DNA of 64,000 bases from Edaphochlamys debaryana (lineage: Eukaryota > Chlorophyta > Chlorophyceae > Chlamydomonadales), in contig JAEHOE010000107.1 in assembly GCA_016858145.1 (NCBI GenBank), positions 398,559-462,558 of the forward strand, given 5' to 3'. The position numbers and the translations under genes were made by a program. The notes below the pieces were generated by a model. That model did not search any database, was not told where the DNA came from, and saw nothing but the letters and a program-made list of their open reading frames with translations. Positions 50,201 to 62,000 of this stretch are shown here, one piece after another; position 1 is the first letter of the stretch, and every line of letters begins with the position of its first letter.

Positions 50201-51108
50201 CCTCCCTGGCCCCTTCACACTCAGAAGTACTCAGTCAAGGCTTTCAGCAGCGCCACAGTGCGCAGGCTTCAGGCAGCCAGGCTAGATGCGGAAGGCATTG
50301 GTCCCTTCCGCACCCGTCACACGTGAGGGCGCCTGGCCCTAGTGTGGGCGTTTACTAGTTGATCAGCACAGCAGGGCTGTGGCCGGCGAGCTTCAAGTGA
50401 GTACACTCTACCTGCTGTATTCGTTACCTGCGGCTGGGCGTACAAGTCCTTCCGCCTGGGGTGAATTCGACGGTGCATCGCCGGGTGGACACTGCCGAAT
50501 GGACCGCAGTGACAGGCAAGGCCGCCATGGAGGCTCGCCCCTCAGAGCCCGACCTGAGCCTGCGACATGGGTGAGAGCTATGTATACTGTGTTTGGATTA
50601 GGCGCAGTTGAGGCCAAGGGCAGGCCACAGGGGTTCGGGGGGACAACTCAATTGTGGAGGGGGCGGGGGTCTGGTTCGTGCCAGGCCGTGTCGGAGGCCG
50701 AACTGTCGTCCCGCACGGTGCACGTCGATTACAATAGAAGCATGAATACCCTGCTAAGCGCCGATGTCGTTGACTGTAGTCGCGGCTCGGGCCCTGTCAC
50801 ATTCAGCATGTCTCGTGTCCGATACTCGCGACGCAACGTTTCGCGGCCGTACAGGCGACCCCTCCAGAACTGCTCCATCACCAGCACTGTATACATCGCG
50901 GCCAGAGCGGTGACGGGCCACGCAGGGTAAAGTGTGAAACCCGGCGCGGCATGTCGGGGGTCTCGCCATGTTGGCACGACGCGAACAAGCACCGCCAGCT
51001 CCCGAGGATGGTCGCGATGCCCTGTGGCCAAGGGGTCTCGTGTTGTGGCAACAGGGGCTTTGCGGGCTTCGAAGCCGGGCGGGCCAGGGGACCGATGGTC
51101 TGAATCCT
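24487..51108 (+). repeat. Type A block of the array (copies 1-14)
   Basis: Copies in this block are essentially identical. Exceptions seen: copies 1 and 2 have CGACTTGGCCC where copies 3 onward have CGACCTGGCCC; copy 12 has a 4-base insertion at about 45628 and copy 13 a 3-base insertion at about 47535, at the same position in the unit (after GGCAGCTT); copy 14 has an extra T at about 49318 (GCATTGCCCC), which all later copies keep. Confidence 0.9.
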
Positions 51109-53010
51109 TCACTCCGGCAACTATGTCCCTACGTTGCACCCCACCCTGTGCGGACCACGGGGAATCCACTTGCAGCTGATGCCGCCCCGACCTGGCCCGG
51201 TAATCCGACTCAGGACGCATTGCCCCAGCACGGCATGTGGGTTATTCTGTGGCTCAGCCCCAGGGCGTACCCCTGCCTAGCAACAGCCAGCCATGCCCCG
51301 GGGGCGCCCGCGTCCCACAAGCGCAACCCGCTCGGCAGCTTGGAGATGGCGCGCGAATCAACGGCCCCCGGAATCAAGCAGCTAGGCTATAGATGTCATG
51401 AGATGCGGTACTGGTCTCTTCCAGGAAAGGCTGTAGGCGTGCGCTCTGCCCTCGAGTTGGTGGGGGGCACAAACAGCACTTGCATGCAACCCCAGCTGGG
51501 CGGCGAGGTCGCTGCCCAGCCTGCCGGGCGAGTCAAGATGAACTCTCTGCTGCGCTCAGGTATTGACCGAGAGCTCAAGCTGCTGGCGCGGGCTGGGGCG
51601 AAGGCCCGCCCGATGAGGTCAAAAGCCAGGGTCCCGTACCCACGCTTGCTGAGCCCCCCTTTTGCACAGCTCGATACACCGTATCTTCCTCTACCATAAT
51701 GTCGTGGCGCTGGACGGTGCGAGCAAACATTCTCATGGCCGCTCGCGCTTGCGCTAGGTAGCACGCGGATGGGCGGGACAGGGCGCGTTACATAGCCATT
51801 GTCAAGTAGTTGGGCCCTAGGGCGGTGGGGGGTGGGGAGGCCGTAGGGACTTTCTGCCCTAAGTGAAGGAGATTATTGGGTGCAATCGGGCACTTTGCCT
51901 GGTCGCTATCATCATGGGAATGCCTGTGCCAGGCGTCCTGTTCTGTTTTCTACAAACCTTGGTTCCTGACCTTTCAACCACCAACCGCCCAACCGTCAAC
52001 CGCCAGCTGGTGCACGACTTCCGCCCATTGGAAATCCCCACGTCCTTCCACTTCACCCCCGCTTCCCTTTGATCCCGCCACCTGAGCGCCATGAGATACC
52101 AGCCTCCCTGGCCCCCTCACACTCAGAAGTACTCAGTCAAGGCTTTCAGCAGCGCCACAGTGCGCAGGCTTCAGGCAGCCAGGCTAGATGCGGAAGGCAT
52201 TGGTCCCTTCCGCGCCCGTCACACGTGAGGGCGCCTGGCCCTAGTGTGGGCGTTTACTAGCTGATCAGCACAGCAAGGCTGTGGCCGGCGAGCTTCAAGT
52301 TAATACACCCTACCTGCTGTATTCGTTACCTGCGGCTGGGCGTACAAGTCCTTCCGCCTGGGGTGAATTCGACGGTGCATCGCCAGGTGGACACTGCCGA
52401 ATGGACCGCAGTGACAGGCAAGGCCGCGATGGAGGCTCGCCCCTCAGAGCCCGACCTGAGCCTGCGACATGGGTGAGAGCTATGTATACTGTGTTCGGAT
52501 TAGGCGCAGTTGAGGTCAAGGGCAGGCCACAGGGGTTCGGGGGGACAACTCAATTGTGGAGGGGGCAGGGGTCTGGTTCGTGCCAGGCCGTGTCGGGGGC
52601 CGAACTGTCATCCCGCACGGTGCACGTCGATTACAATAGAAGCAGGAATACCCTGCTAAGCGCCGATGTAGTTGACTGTAGTCGCGGCTCGGGCCCTGTC
52701 ACATTCAGCATGTCTCGTGTCCGATACTCGCGACGCAACGTTTCGCGGCCGTACAGGCGACCCCTCCAGAACTGCTCCATCACCAGCACTGTATACATCG
52801 CGGCCAGAGCGGTGACGGACCACGCAGGGTAAAGTGTGAAACCCGGCGCGGCATGTCGGGGGTCTCGCCATGTTGGCACGACGCGAACAAGCACCGTCAG
52901 CTCCCGAGGATGGTCGCGATGCCCTGTGGCCAAGGGGTCTCGTGTTGTGGCAACAGGGGCTTTGCAGGCTTCGAAGCCGGGCGGGCCAGGGGACCGATGG
53001 TCTGAATCCT
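51109..53010 (+). repeat. Hybrid copy 15, junction between type A and type B repeats
   Basis: Its left part is still type A at GCGGTACTGG (about 51409), although it already has CCCTGTGCGG instead of CCCTAAGCGG. From about 51758 (GCTAGGTAGC) onward it is type B, except that it keeps the A base in CTTTGCCTGG. The A-to-B switch therefore lies between 51410 and 51757. Confidence 0.85.
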
Positions 53011-56000
53011 TCACTCCGGCAACTATGTCCCTACGTTGCACCCCACCCTGTGCGGACCACGGGGAATCCACTTGCAGCTGATGCCGCCCCGACCTGGCCC
53101 GGTAATCCGACTCAGGACGCATTGCCCCAGCACGGCATGTGGGTTATTCTGTGGCTCAGCCCCAGGGCGTACCCCTGCCTAGCAACAGCCAGCCATGCCC
53201 CGGGGGCGCCCGCGTCCCACAAGCGCAACCCGCTCGGCAGCTTGGAGATGGCGCGCGAATCAACGGCCCCCGGAATCAAGCAGCTAGGCTATAGATGTCA
53301 TGAGATGCGGCACTGGTCTCTTCCAGGAAAGGCTGTAGGCGTGCGCTCTGCCCTCGAGTTGGTGGGGGGCACAAACAGCACTTGCATGCAACCCCAGCTG
53401 GGCGGCGAGGTCGCTGCCCAGCCTGCCGGGCGAGTCAAGATGAACTCTCTGCTGCGCTCAGGTATTGACCGAGAGCTCAAGCTGCTGGCGCGGGCTGGGG
53501 CGAAGGCCCGCCCGATGAGGTCAAAAGCCAGGGTCCCGTACCCACGCTTGCTGAGCCCCCCTTTTGCACAGCTCGATACACCGTATCTTCCTCTACCATA
53601 ATGTCGTGGCGCTGGACGGTGCGAGCAAACATTCTCATGGCCGCTCGCGCTTGCGCTAGGTAGCACGCGGATGGGCGGGACAGGGCGCGTTACATAGCCA
53701 TTGTCAAGTAGTTGGGCCCTAGGGCGGTGGGGGGTGGGGAGGCCGTAGGGACTTTCTGCCCTAAGTGAAGGAGATTATTGGGTGCAATCGGGCACTTTCC
53801 CTGGTCGCTATCATCATGGGAATGCCTGTGCCAGGCGTCCTGTTCTGTTTTCTACAAACCTTGGTTCCTGACCTTTCAACCACCAACCGCCCAACCGTCA
53901 ACCGCCAGCTGGTGCACGACTTCCGCCCATTGGAAATCCCCACGTCCTTCCACTTCACCCCCGCTTCCCTTTGATCCCGCCACCTGAGCGCCATGAGATA
54001 CCAGCCTCCCTGGCCCCCTCACACTCAGAAGTACTCAGTCAAGGCTTTCAGCAGCGCCACAGTGCGCAGGCTTCAGGCAGCCAGGCTAGATGCGGAAGGC
54101 ATTGGTCCCTTCCGCGCCCGTCACACGTGAGGGCGCCTGGCCCTAGTGTGGGCGTTTACTAGCTGATCAGCACAGCAAGGCTGTGGCCGGCGAGCTTCAA
54201 GTTAATACACCCTACCTGCTGTATTCGTTACCTGCGGCTGGGCGTACAAGTCCTTCCGCCTGGGGTGAATTCGACGGTGCATCGCCAGGTGGACACTGCC
54301 GAATGGACCGCAGTGACAGGCAAGGCCGCGATGGAGGCTCGCCCCTCAGAGCCCGACCTGAGCCTGCGACATGGGTGAGAGCTATGTATACTGTGTTCGG
54401 ATTAGGCGCAGTTGAGGTCAAGGGCAGGCCACAGGGGTTCGGGGGGACAACTCAATTGTGGAGGGGGCAGGGGTCTGGTTCGTGCCAGGCCGTGTCGGGG
54501 GCCGAACTGTCATCCCGCACGGTGCACGTCGATTACAATAGAAGCAGGAATACCCTGCTAAGCGCCGATGTAGTTGACTGTAGTCGCGGCTCGGGCCCTG
54601 TCACATTCAGCATGTCTCGTGTCCGATACTCGCGACGCAACGTTTCGCGGCCGTACAGGCGACCCCTCCAGAACTGCTCCATCACCAGCACTGTATACAT
54701 CGCGGCCAGAGCGGTGACGGACCACGCAGGGTAAAGTGTGAAACCCGGCGCGGCATGTCGGGGGTCTCGCCATGTTGGCACGACGCGAACAAGCACCGTC
54801 AGCTCCCGAGGATGGTCGCGATGCCCTGTGGCCAAGGGGTCTCGTGTTGTGGCAACAGGGGCTTTGCAGGCTTCGAAGCCGGGCGGGCCAGGGGACCGAT
54901 GGTCTGAATCCTTCACTCCGGCAACTATGTCCCTACGTTGCACCCCACCCTGTGCGGACCACGGGGAATCCACTTGCAGCTGATGCCGCCCCGACCTGGC
55001 CCGGTAATCCGACTCAGGACGCATTGCCCCAGCACGGCATGTGGGTTATTCTGTGGCTCAGCCCCAGGGCGTACCCCTGCCTAGCAACAGCCAGCCATGC
55101 CCCGGGGGCGCCCGCGTCCCACAAGCGCAACCCGCTCGGCAGCTTGGAGATGGCGCGCGAATCAACGGCCCCCGGAATCAAGCAGCTAGGCTATAGATGT
55201 CATGAGATGCGGCACTGGTCTCTTCCAGGAAAGGCTGTAGGCGTGCGCTCTGCCCTCGAGTTGGTGGGGGGCACAAACAGCACTTGCATGCAACCCCAGC
55301 TGGGCGGCGAGGTCGCTGCCCAGCCTGCCGGGCGAGTCAAGATGAACTCTCTGCTGCGCTCAGGTATTGACCGAGAGCTCAAGCTGCTGGCGCGGGCTGG
55401 GGCGAAGGCCCGCCCGATGAGGTCAAAAGCCAGGGTCCCGTACCCACGCTTGCTGAGCCCCCCTTTTGCACAGCTCGATACACCGTATCTTCCTCTACCA
55501 TAATGTCGTGGCGCTGGACGGTGCGAGCAAACATTCTCATGGCCGCTCGCGCTTGCGCTAGGTAGCACGCGGATGGGCGGGACAGGGCGCGTTACATAGC
55601 CATTGTCAAGTAGTTGGGCCCTAGGGCGGTGGGGGGTGGGGAGGCCGTAGGGACTTTCTGCCCTAAGTGAAGGAGATTATTGGGTGCAATCGGGCACTTT
55701 CCCTGGTCGCTATCATCATGGGAATGCCTGTGCCAGGCGTCCTGTTCTGTTTTCTACAAACCTTGGTTCCTGACCTTTCAACCACCAACCGCCCAACCGT
55801 CAACCGCCAGCTGGTGCACGACTTCCGCCCATTGGAAATCCCCACGTCCTTCCACTTCACCCCCGCTTCCCTTTGATCCCGCCACCTGAGCGCCATGAGA
55901 TACCAGCCTCCCTGGCCCCCTCACACTCAGAAGTACTCAGTCAAGGCTTTCAGCAGCGCCACAGTGCGCAGGCTTCAGGCAGCCAGGCTAGATGCGGAAG

Positions 56001-59000
56001 GCATTGGTCCCTTCCGCGCCCGTCACACGTGAGGGCGCCTGGCCCTAGTGTGGGCGTTTACTAGCTGATCAGCACAGCAAGGCTGTGGCCGGCGAGCTTC
56101 AAGTTAATACACCCTACCTGCTGTATTCGTTACCTGCGGCTGGGCGTACAAGTCCTTCCGCCTGGGGTGAATTCGACGGTGCATCGCCAGGTGGACACTG
56201 CCGAATGGACCGCAGTGACAGGCAAGGCCGCGATGGAGGCTCGCCCCTCAGAGCCCGACCTGAGCCTGCGACATGGGTGAGAGCTATGTATACTGTGTTC
56301 GGATTAGGCGCAGTTGAGGTCAAGGGCAGGCCACAGGGGTTCGGGGGGACAACTCAATTGTGGAGGGGGCAGGGGTCTGGTTCGTGCCAGGCCGTGTCGG
56401 GGGCCGAACTGTCATCCCGCACGGTGCACGTCGATTACAATAGAAGCAGGAATACCCTGCTAAGCGCCGATGTAGTTGACTGTAGTCGCGGCTCGGGCCC
56501 TGTCACATTCAGCATGTCTCGTGTCCGATACTCGCGACGCAACGTTTCGCGGCCGTACAGGCGACCCCTCCAGAACTGCTCCATCACCAGCACTGTATAC
56601 ATCGCGGCCAGAGCGGTGACGGACCACGCAGGGTAAAGTGTGAAACCCGGCGCGGCATGTCGGGGGTCTCGCCATGTTGGCACGACGCGAACAAGCACCG
56701 TCAGCTCCCGAGGATGGTCGCGATGCCCTGTGGCCAAGGGGTCTCGTGTTGTGGCAACAGGGGCTTTGCAGGCTTCGAAGCCGGGCGGGCCAGGGGACCG
56801 ATGGTCTGAATCCTTCACTCCGGCAACTATGTCCCTACGTTGCACCCCACCCTGTGCGGACCACGGGGAATCCACTTGCAGCTGATGCCGCCCCGACCTG
56901 GCCCGGTAATCCGACTCAGGACGCATTGCCCCAGCACGGCATGTGGGTTATTCTGTGGCTCAGCCCCAGGGCGTACCCCTGCCTAGCAACAGCCAGCCAT
57001 GCCCCGGGGGCGCCCGCGTCCCACAAGCGCAACCCGCTCGGCAGCTTGGAGATGGCGCGCGAATCAACGGCCCCCGGAATCAAGCAGCTAGGCTATAGAT
57101 GTCATGAGATGCGGCACTGGTCTCTTCCAGGAAAGGCTGTAGGCGTGCGCTCTGCCCTCGAGTTGGTGGGGGGCACAAACAGCACTTGCATGCAACCCCA
57201 GCTGGGCGGCGAGGTCGCTGCCCAGCCTGCCGGGCGAGTCAAGATGAACTCTCTGCTGCGCTCAGGTATTGACCGAGAGCTCAAGCTGCTGGCGCGGGCT
57301 GGGGCGAAGGCCCGCCCGATGAGGTCAAAAGCCAGGGTCCCGTACCCACGCTTGCTGAGCCCCCCTTTTGCACAGCTCGATACACCGTATCTTCCTCTAC
57401 CATAATGTCGTGGCGCTGGACGGTGCGAGCAAACATTCTCATGGCCGCTCGCGCTTGCGCTAGGTAGCACGCGGATGGGCGGGACAGGGCGCGTTACATA
57501 GCCATTGTCAAGTAGTTGGGCCCTAGGGCGGTGGGGGGTGGGGAGGCCGTAGGGACTTTCTGCCCTAAGTGAAGGAGATTATTGGGTGCAATCGGGCACT
57601 TTCCCTGGTCGCTATCATCATGGGAATGCCTGTGCCAGGCGTCCTGTTCTGTTTTCTACAAACCTTGGTTCCTGACCTTTCAACCACCAACCGCCCAACC
57701 GTCAACCGCCAGCTGGTGCACGACTTCCGCCCATTGGAAATCCCCACGTCCTTCCACTTCACCCCCGCTTCCCTTTGATCCCGCCACCTGAGCGCCATGA
57801 GATACCAGCCTCCCTGGCCCCCTCACACTCAGAAGTACTCAGTCAAGGCTTTCAGCAGCGCCACAGTGCGCAGGCTTCAGGCAGCCAGGCTAGATGCGGA
57901 AGGCATTGGTCCCTTCCGCGCCCGTCACACGTGAGGGCGCCTGGCCCTAGTGTGGGCGTTTACTAGCTGATCAGCACAGCAAGGCTGTGGCCGGCGAGCT
58001 TCAAGTTAATACACCCTACCTGCTGTATTCGTTACCTGCGGCTGGGCGTACAAGTCCTTCCGCCTGGGGTGAATTCGACGGTGCATCGCCAGGTGGACAC
58101 TGCCGAATGGACCGCAGTGACAGGCAAGGCCGCGATGGAGGCTCGCCCCTCAGAGCCCGACCTGAGCCTGCGACATGGGTGAGAGCTATGTATACTGTGT
58201 TCGGATTAGGCGCAGTTGAGGTCAAGGGCAGGCCACAGGGGTTCGGGGGGACAACTCAATTGTGGAGGGGGCAGGGGTCTGGTTCGTGCCAGGCCGTGTC
58301 GGGGGCCGAACTGTCATCCCGCACGGTGCACGTCGATTACAATAGAAGCAGGAATACCCTGCTAAGCGCCGATGTAGTTGACTGTAGTCGCGGCTCGGGC
58401 CCTGTCACATTCAGCATGTCTCGTGTCCGATACTCGCGACGCAACGTTTCGCGGCCGTACAGGCGACCCCTCCAGAACTGCTCCATCACCAGCACTGTAT
58501 ACATCGCGGCCAGAGCGGTGACGGACCACGCAGGGTAAAGTGTGAAACCCGGCGCGGCATGTCGGGGGTCTCGCCATGTTGGCACGACGCGAACAAGCAC
58601 CGTCAGCTCCCGAGGATGGTCGCGATGCCCTGTGGCCAAGGGGTCTCGTGTTGTGGCAACAGGGGCTTTGCAGGCTTCGAAGCCGGGCGGGCCAGGGGAC
58701 CGATGGTCTGAATCCTTCACTCCGGCAACTATGTCCCTACGTTGCACCCCACCCTGTGCGGACCACGGGGAATCCACTTGCAGCTGATGCCGCCCCGACC
58801 TGGCCCGGTAATCCGACTCAGGACGCATTGCCCCAGCACGGCATGTGGGTTATTCTGTGGCTCAGCCCCAGGGCGTACCCCTGCCTAGCAACAGCCAGCC
58901 ATGCCCCGGGGGCGCCCGCGTCCCACAAGCGCAACCCGCTCGGCAGCTTGGAGATGGCGCGCGAATCAACGGCCCCCGGAATCAAGCAGCTAGGCTATAG

Positions 59001-62000
59001 ATGTCATGAGATGCGGCACTGGTCTCTTCCAGGAAAGGCTGTAGGCGTGCGCTCTGCCCTCGAGTTGGTGGGGGGCACAAACAGCACTTGCATGCAACCC
59101 CAGCTGGGCGGCGAGGTCGCTGCCCAGCCTGCCGGGCGAGTCAAGATGAACTCTCTGCTGCGCTCAGGTATTGACCGAGAGCTCAAGCTGCTGGCGCGGG
59201 CTGGGGCGAAGGCCCGCCCGATGAGGTCAAAAGCCAGGGTCCCCGTACCCACGCTTGCTGAGCCCCCCTTTTGCACAGCTCGATACACCGTATCTTCCTC
59301 TACCATAATGTCGTGGCGCTGGACGGTGCGAGCAAACATTCTCATGGCCGCTCGCGCTTGCGCTAGGTAGCACGCGGATGGGCGGGACAGGGCGCGTTAC
59401 ATAGCCATTGTCAAGTAGTTGGGCCCTAGGGCGGTGGGGGGTGGGGAGGCCGTAGGGACTTTCTGCCCTAAGTGAAGGAGATTATTGGGTGCAATCGGGC
59501 ACTTTCCCTGGTCGCTATCATCATGGGAATGCCTGTGCCAGGCGTCCTGTTCTGTTTTCTACAAACCTTGGTTCCTGACCTTTCAACCACCAACCGCCCA
59601 ACCGTCAACCGCCAGCTGGTGCACGACTTCCGCCCATTGGAAATCCCCACGTCCTTCCACTTCACCCCCGCTTCCCTTTGATCCCGCCACCTGAGCGCCA
59701 TGAGATACCAGCCTCCCTGGCCCCCTCACACTCAGAAGTACTCAGTCAAGGCTTTCAGCAGCGCCACAGTGCGCAGGCTTCAGGCAGCCAGGCTAGATGC
59801 GGAAGGCATTGGTCCCTTCCGCGCCCGTCACACGTGAGGGCGCCTGGCCCTAGTGTGGGCGTTTACTAGCTGATCAGCACAGCAAGGCTGTGGCCGGCGA
59901 GCTTCAAGTTAATACACCCTACCTGCTGTATTCGTTACCTGCGGCTGGGCGTACAAGTCCTTCCGCCTGGGGTGAATTCGACGGTGCATCGCCAGGTGGA
60001 CACTGCCGAATGGACCGCAGTGACAGGCAAGGCCGCGATGGAGGCTCGCCCCTCAGAGCCCGACCTGAGCCTGCGACATGGGTGAGAGCTATGTATACTG
60101 TGTTCGGATTAGGCGCAGTTGAGGTCAAGGGCAGGCCACAGGGGTTCGGGGGGACAACTCAATTGTGGAGGGGGCAGGGGTCTGGTTCGTGCCAGGCCGT
60201 GTCGGGGGCCGAACTGTCATCCCGCACGGTGCACGTCGATTACAATAGAAGCAGGAATACCCTGCTAAGCGCCGATGTAGTTGACTGTAGTCGCGGCTCG
60301 GGCCCTGTCACATTCAGCATGTCTCGTGTCCGATACTCGCGACGCAACGTTTCGCGGCCGTACAGGCGACCCCTCCAGAACTGCTCCATCACCAGCACTG
60401 TATACATCGCGGCCAGAGCGGTGACGGACCACGCAGGGTTAAGTGTGAAACCCGGCGCGGCATGTCGGGGGTCTCGCCATGTTGGCACGACGCGAACAAG
60501 CACCGTCAGCTCCCGAGGATGGTCGCGATGCCCTGTGGCCAAGGGGTCTCGTGTTGTGGCAACAGGGGCTTTGCAGGCTTCGAAGCCGGGCGGGCCAGGG
60601 GACCGATGGTCTGAATCCTTCACTCCGGCAACTATGTCCCTACGTTGCACCCCACCCTGTGCGGACCACGGGGAATCCACTTGCAGCTGATGCCGCCCCG
60701 ACCTGGCCCGGTAATCCGACTCAGGACGCATTGCCCCAGCACGGCATGTGGGTTATTCTGTGGCTCAGCCCCAGGGCGTACCCCTGCCTAGCAACAGCCA
60801 GCCATGCCCCGGGGGCGCCCGCGTCCCACAAGCGCAACCCGCTCGGCAGCTTGGAGATGGCGCGCGAATCAACGGCCCCCGGAATCAAGCAGCTAGGCTA
60901 TAGATGTCATGAGATGCGGCACTGGTCTCTTCCAGGAAAGGCTGTAGGCGTGCGCTCTGCCCTCGAGTTGGTGGGGGGCACAAACAGCACTTGCATGCAA
61001 CCCCAGCTGGGCGGCGAGGTCGCTGCCCAGCCTGCCGGGCGAGTCAAGATGAACTCTCTGCTGCGCTCAGGTATTGACCGAGAGCTCAAGCTGCTGGCGC
61101 GGGCTGGGGCGAAGGCCCGCCCGATGAGGTCAAAAGCCAGGGTCCCGTACCCACGCTTGCTGAGCCCCCCTTTTGCACAGCTCGATACACCGTATCTTCC
61201 TCTACCATAATGTCGTGGCGCTGGACGGTGCGAGCAAACATTCTCATGGCCGCTCGCGCTTGCGCTAGGTAGCACGCGGATGGGCGGGACAGGGCGCGTT
61301 ACATAGCCATTGTCAAGTAGTTGGGCCCTAGGGCGGTGGGGGGTGGGGAGGCCGTAGGGACTTTCTGCCCTAAGTGAAGGAGATTATTGGGTGCAATCGG
61401 GCACTTTCCCTGGTCGCTATCATCATGGGAATGCCTGTGCCAGGCGTCCTGTTCTGTTTTCTACAAACCTTGGTTCCTGACCTTTCAACCACCAACCGCC
61501 CAACCGTCAACCGCCAGCTGGTGCACGACTTCCGCCCATTGGAAATCCCCACGTCCTTCCACTTCACCCCCGCTTCCCTTTGATCCCGCCACCTGAGCGC
61601 CATGAGATACCAGCCTCCCTGGCCCCCTCACACTCAGAAGTACTCAGTCAAGGCTTTCAGCAGCGCCACAGTGCGCAGGCTTCAGGCAGCCAGGCTAGAT
61701 GCGGAAGGCATTGGTCCCTTCCGCGCCCGTCACACGTGAGGGCGCCTGGCCCTAGTGTGGGCGTTTACTAGCTGATCAGCACAGCAAGGCTGTGGCCGGC
61801 GAGCTTCAAGTTAATACACCCTACCTGCTGTATTCGTTACCTGCGGCTGGGCGTACAAGTCCTTCCGCCTGGGGTGAATTCGACGGTGCATCGCCAGGTG
61901 GACACTGCCGAATGGACCGCAGTGACAGGCAAGGCCGCGATGGAGGCTCGCCCCTCAGAGCCCGACCTGAGCCTGCGACATGGGTGAGAGCTATGTATAC

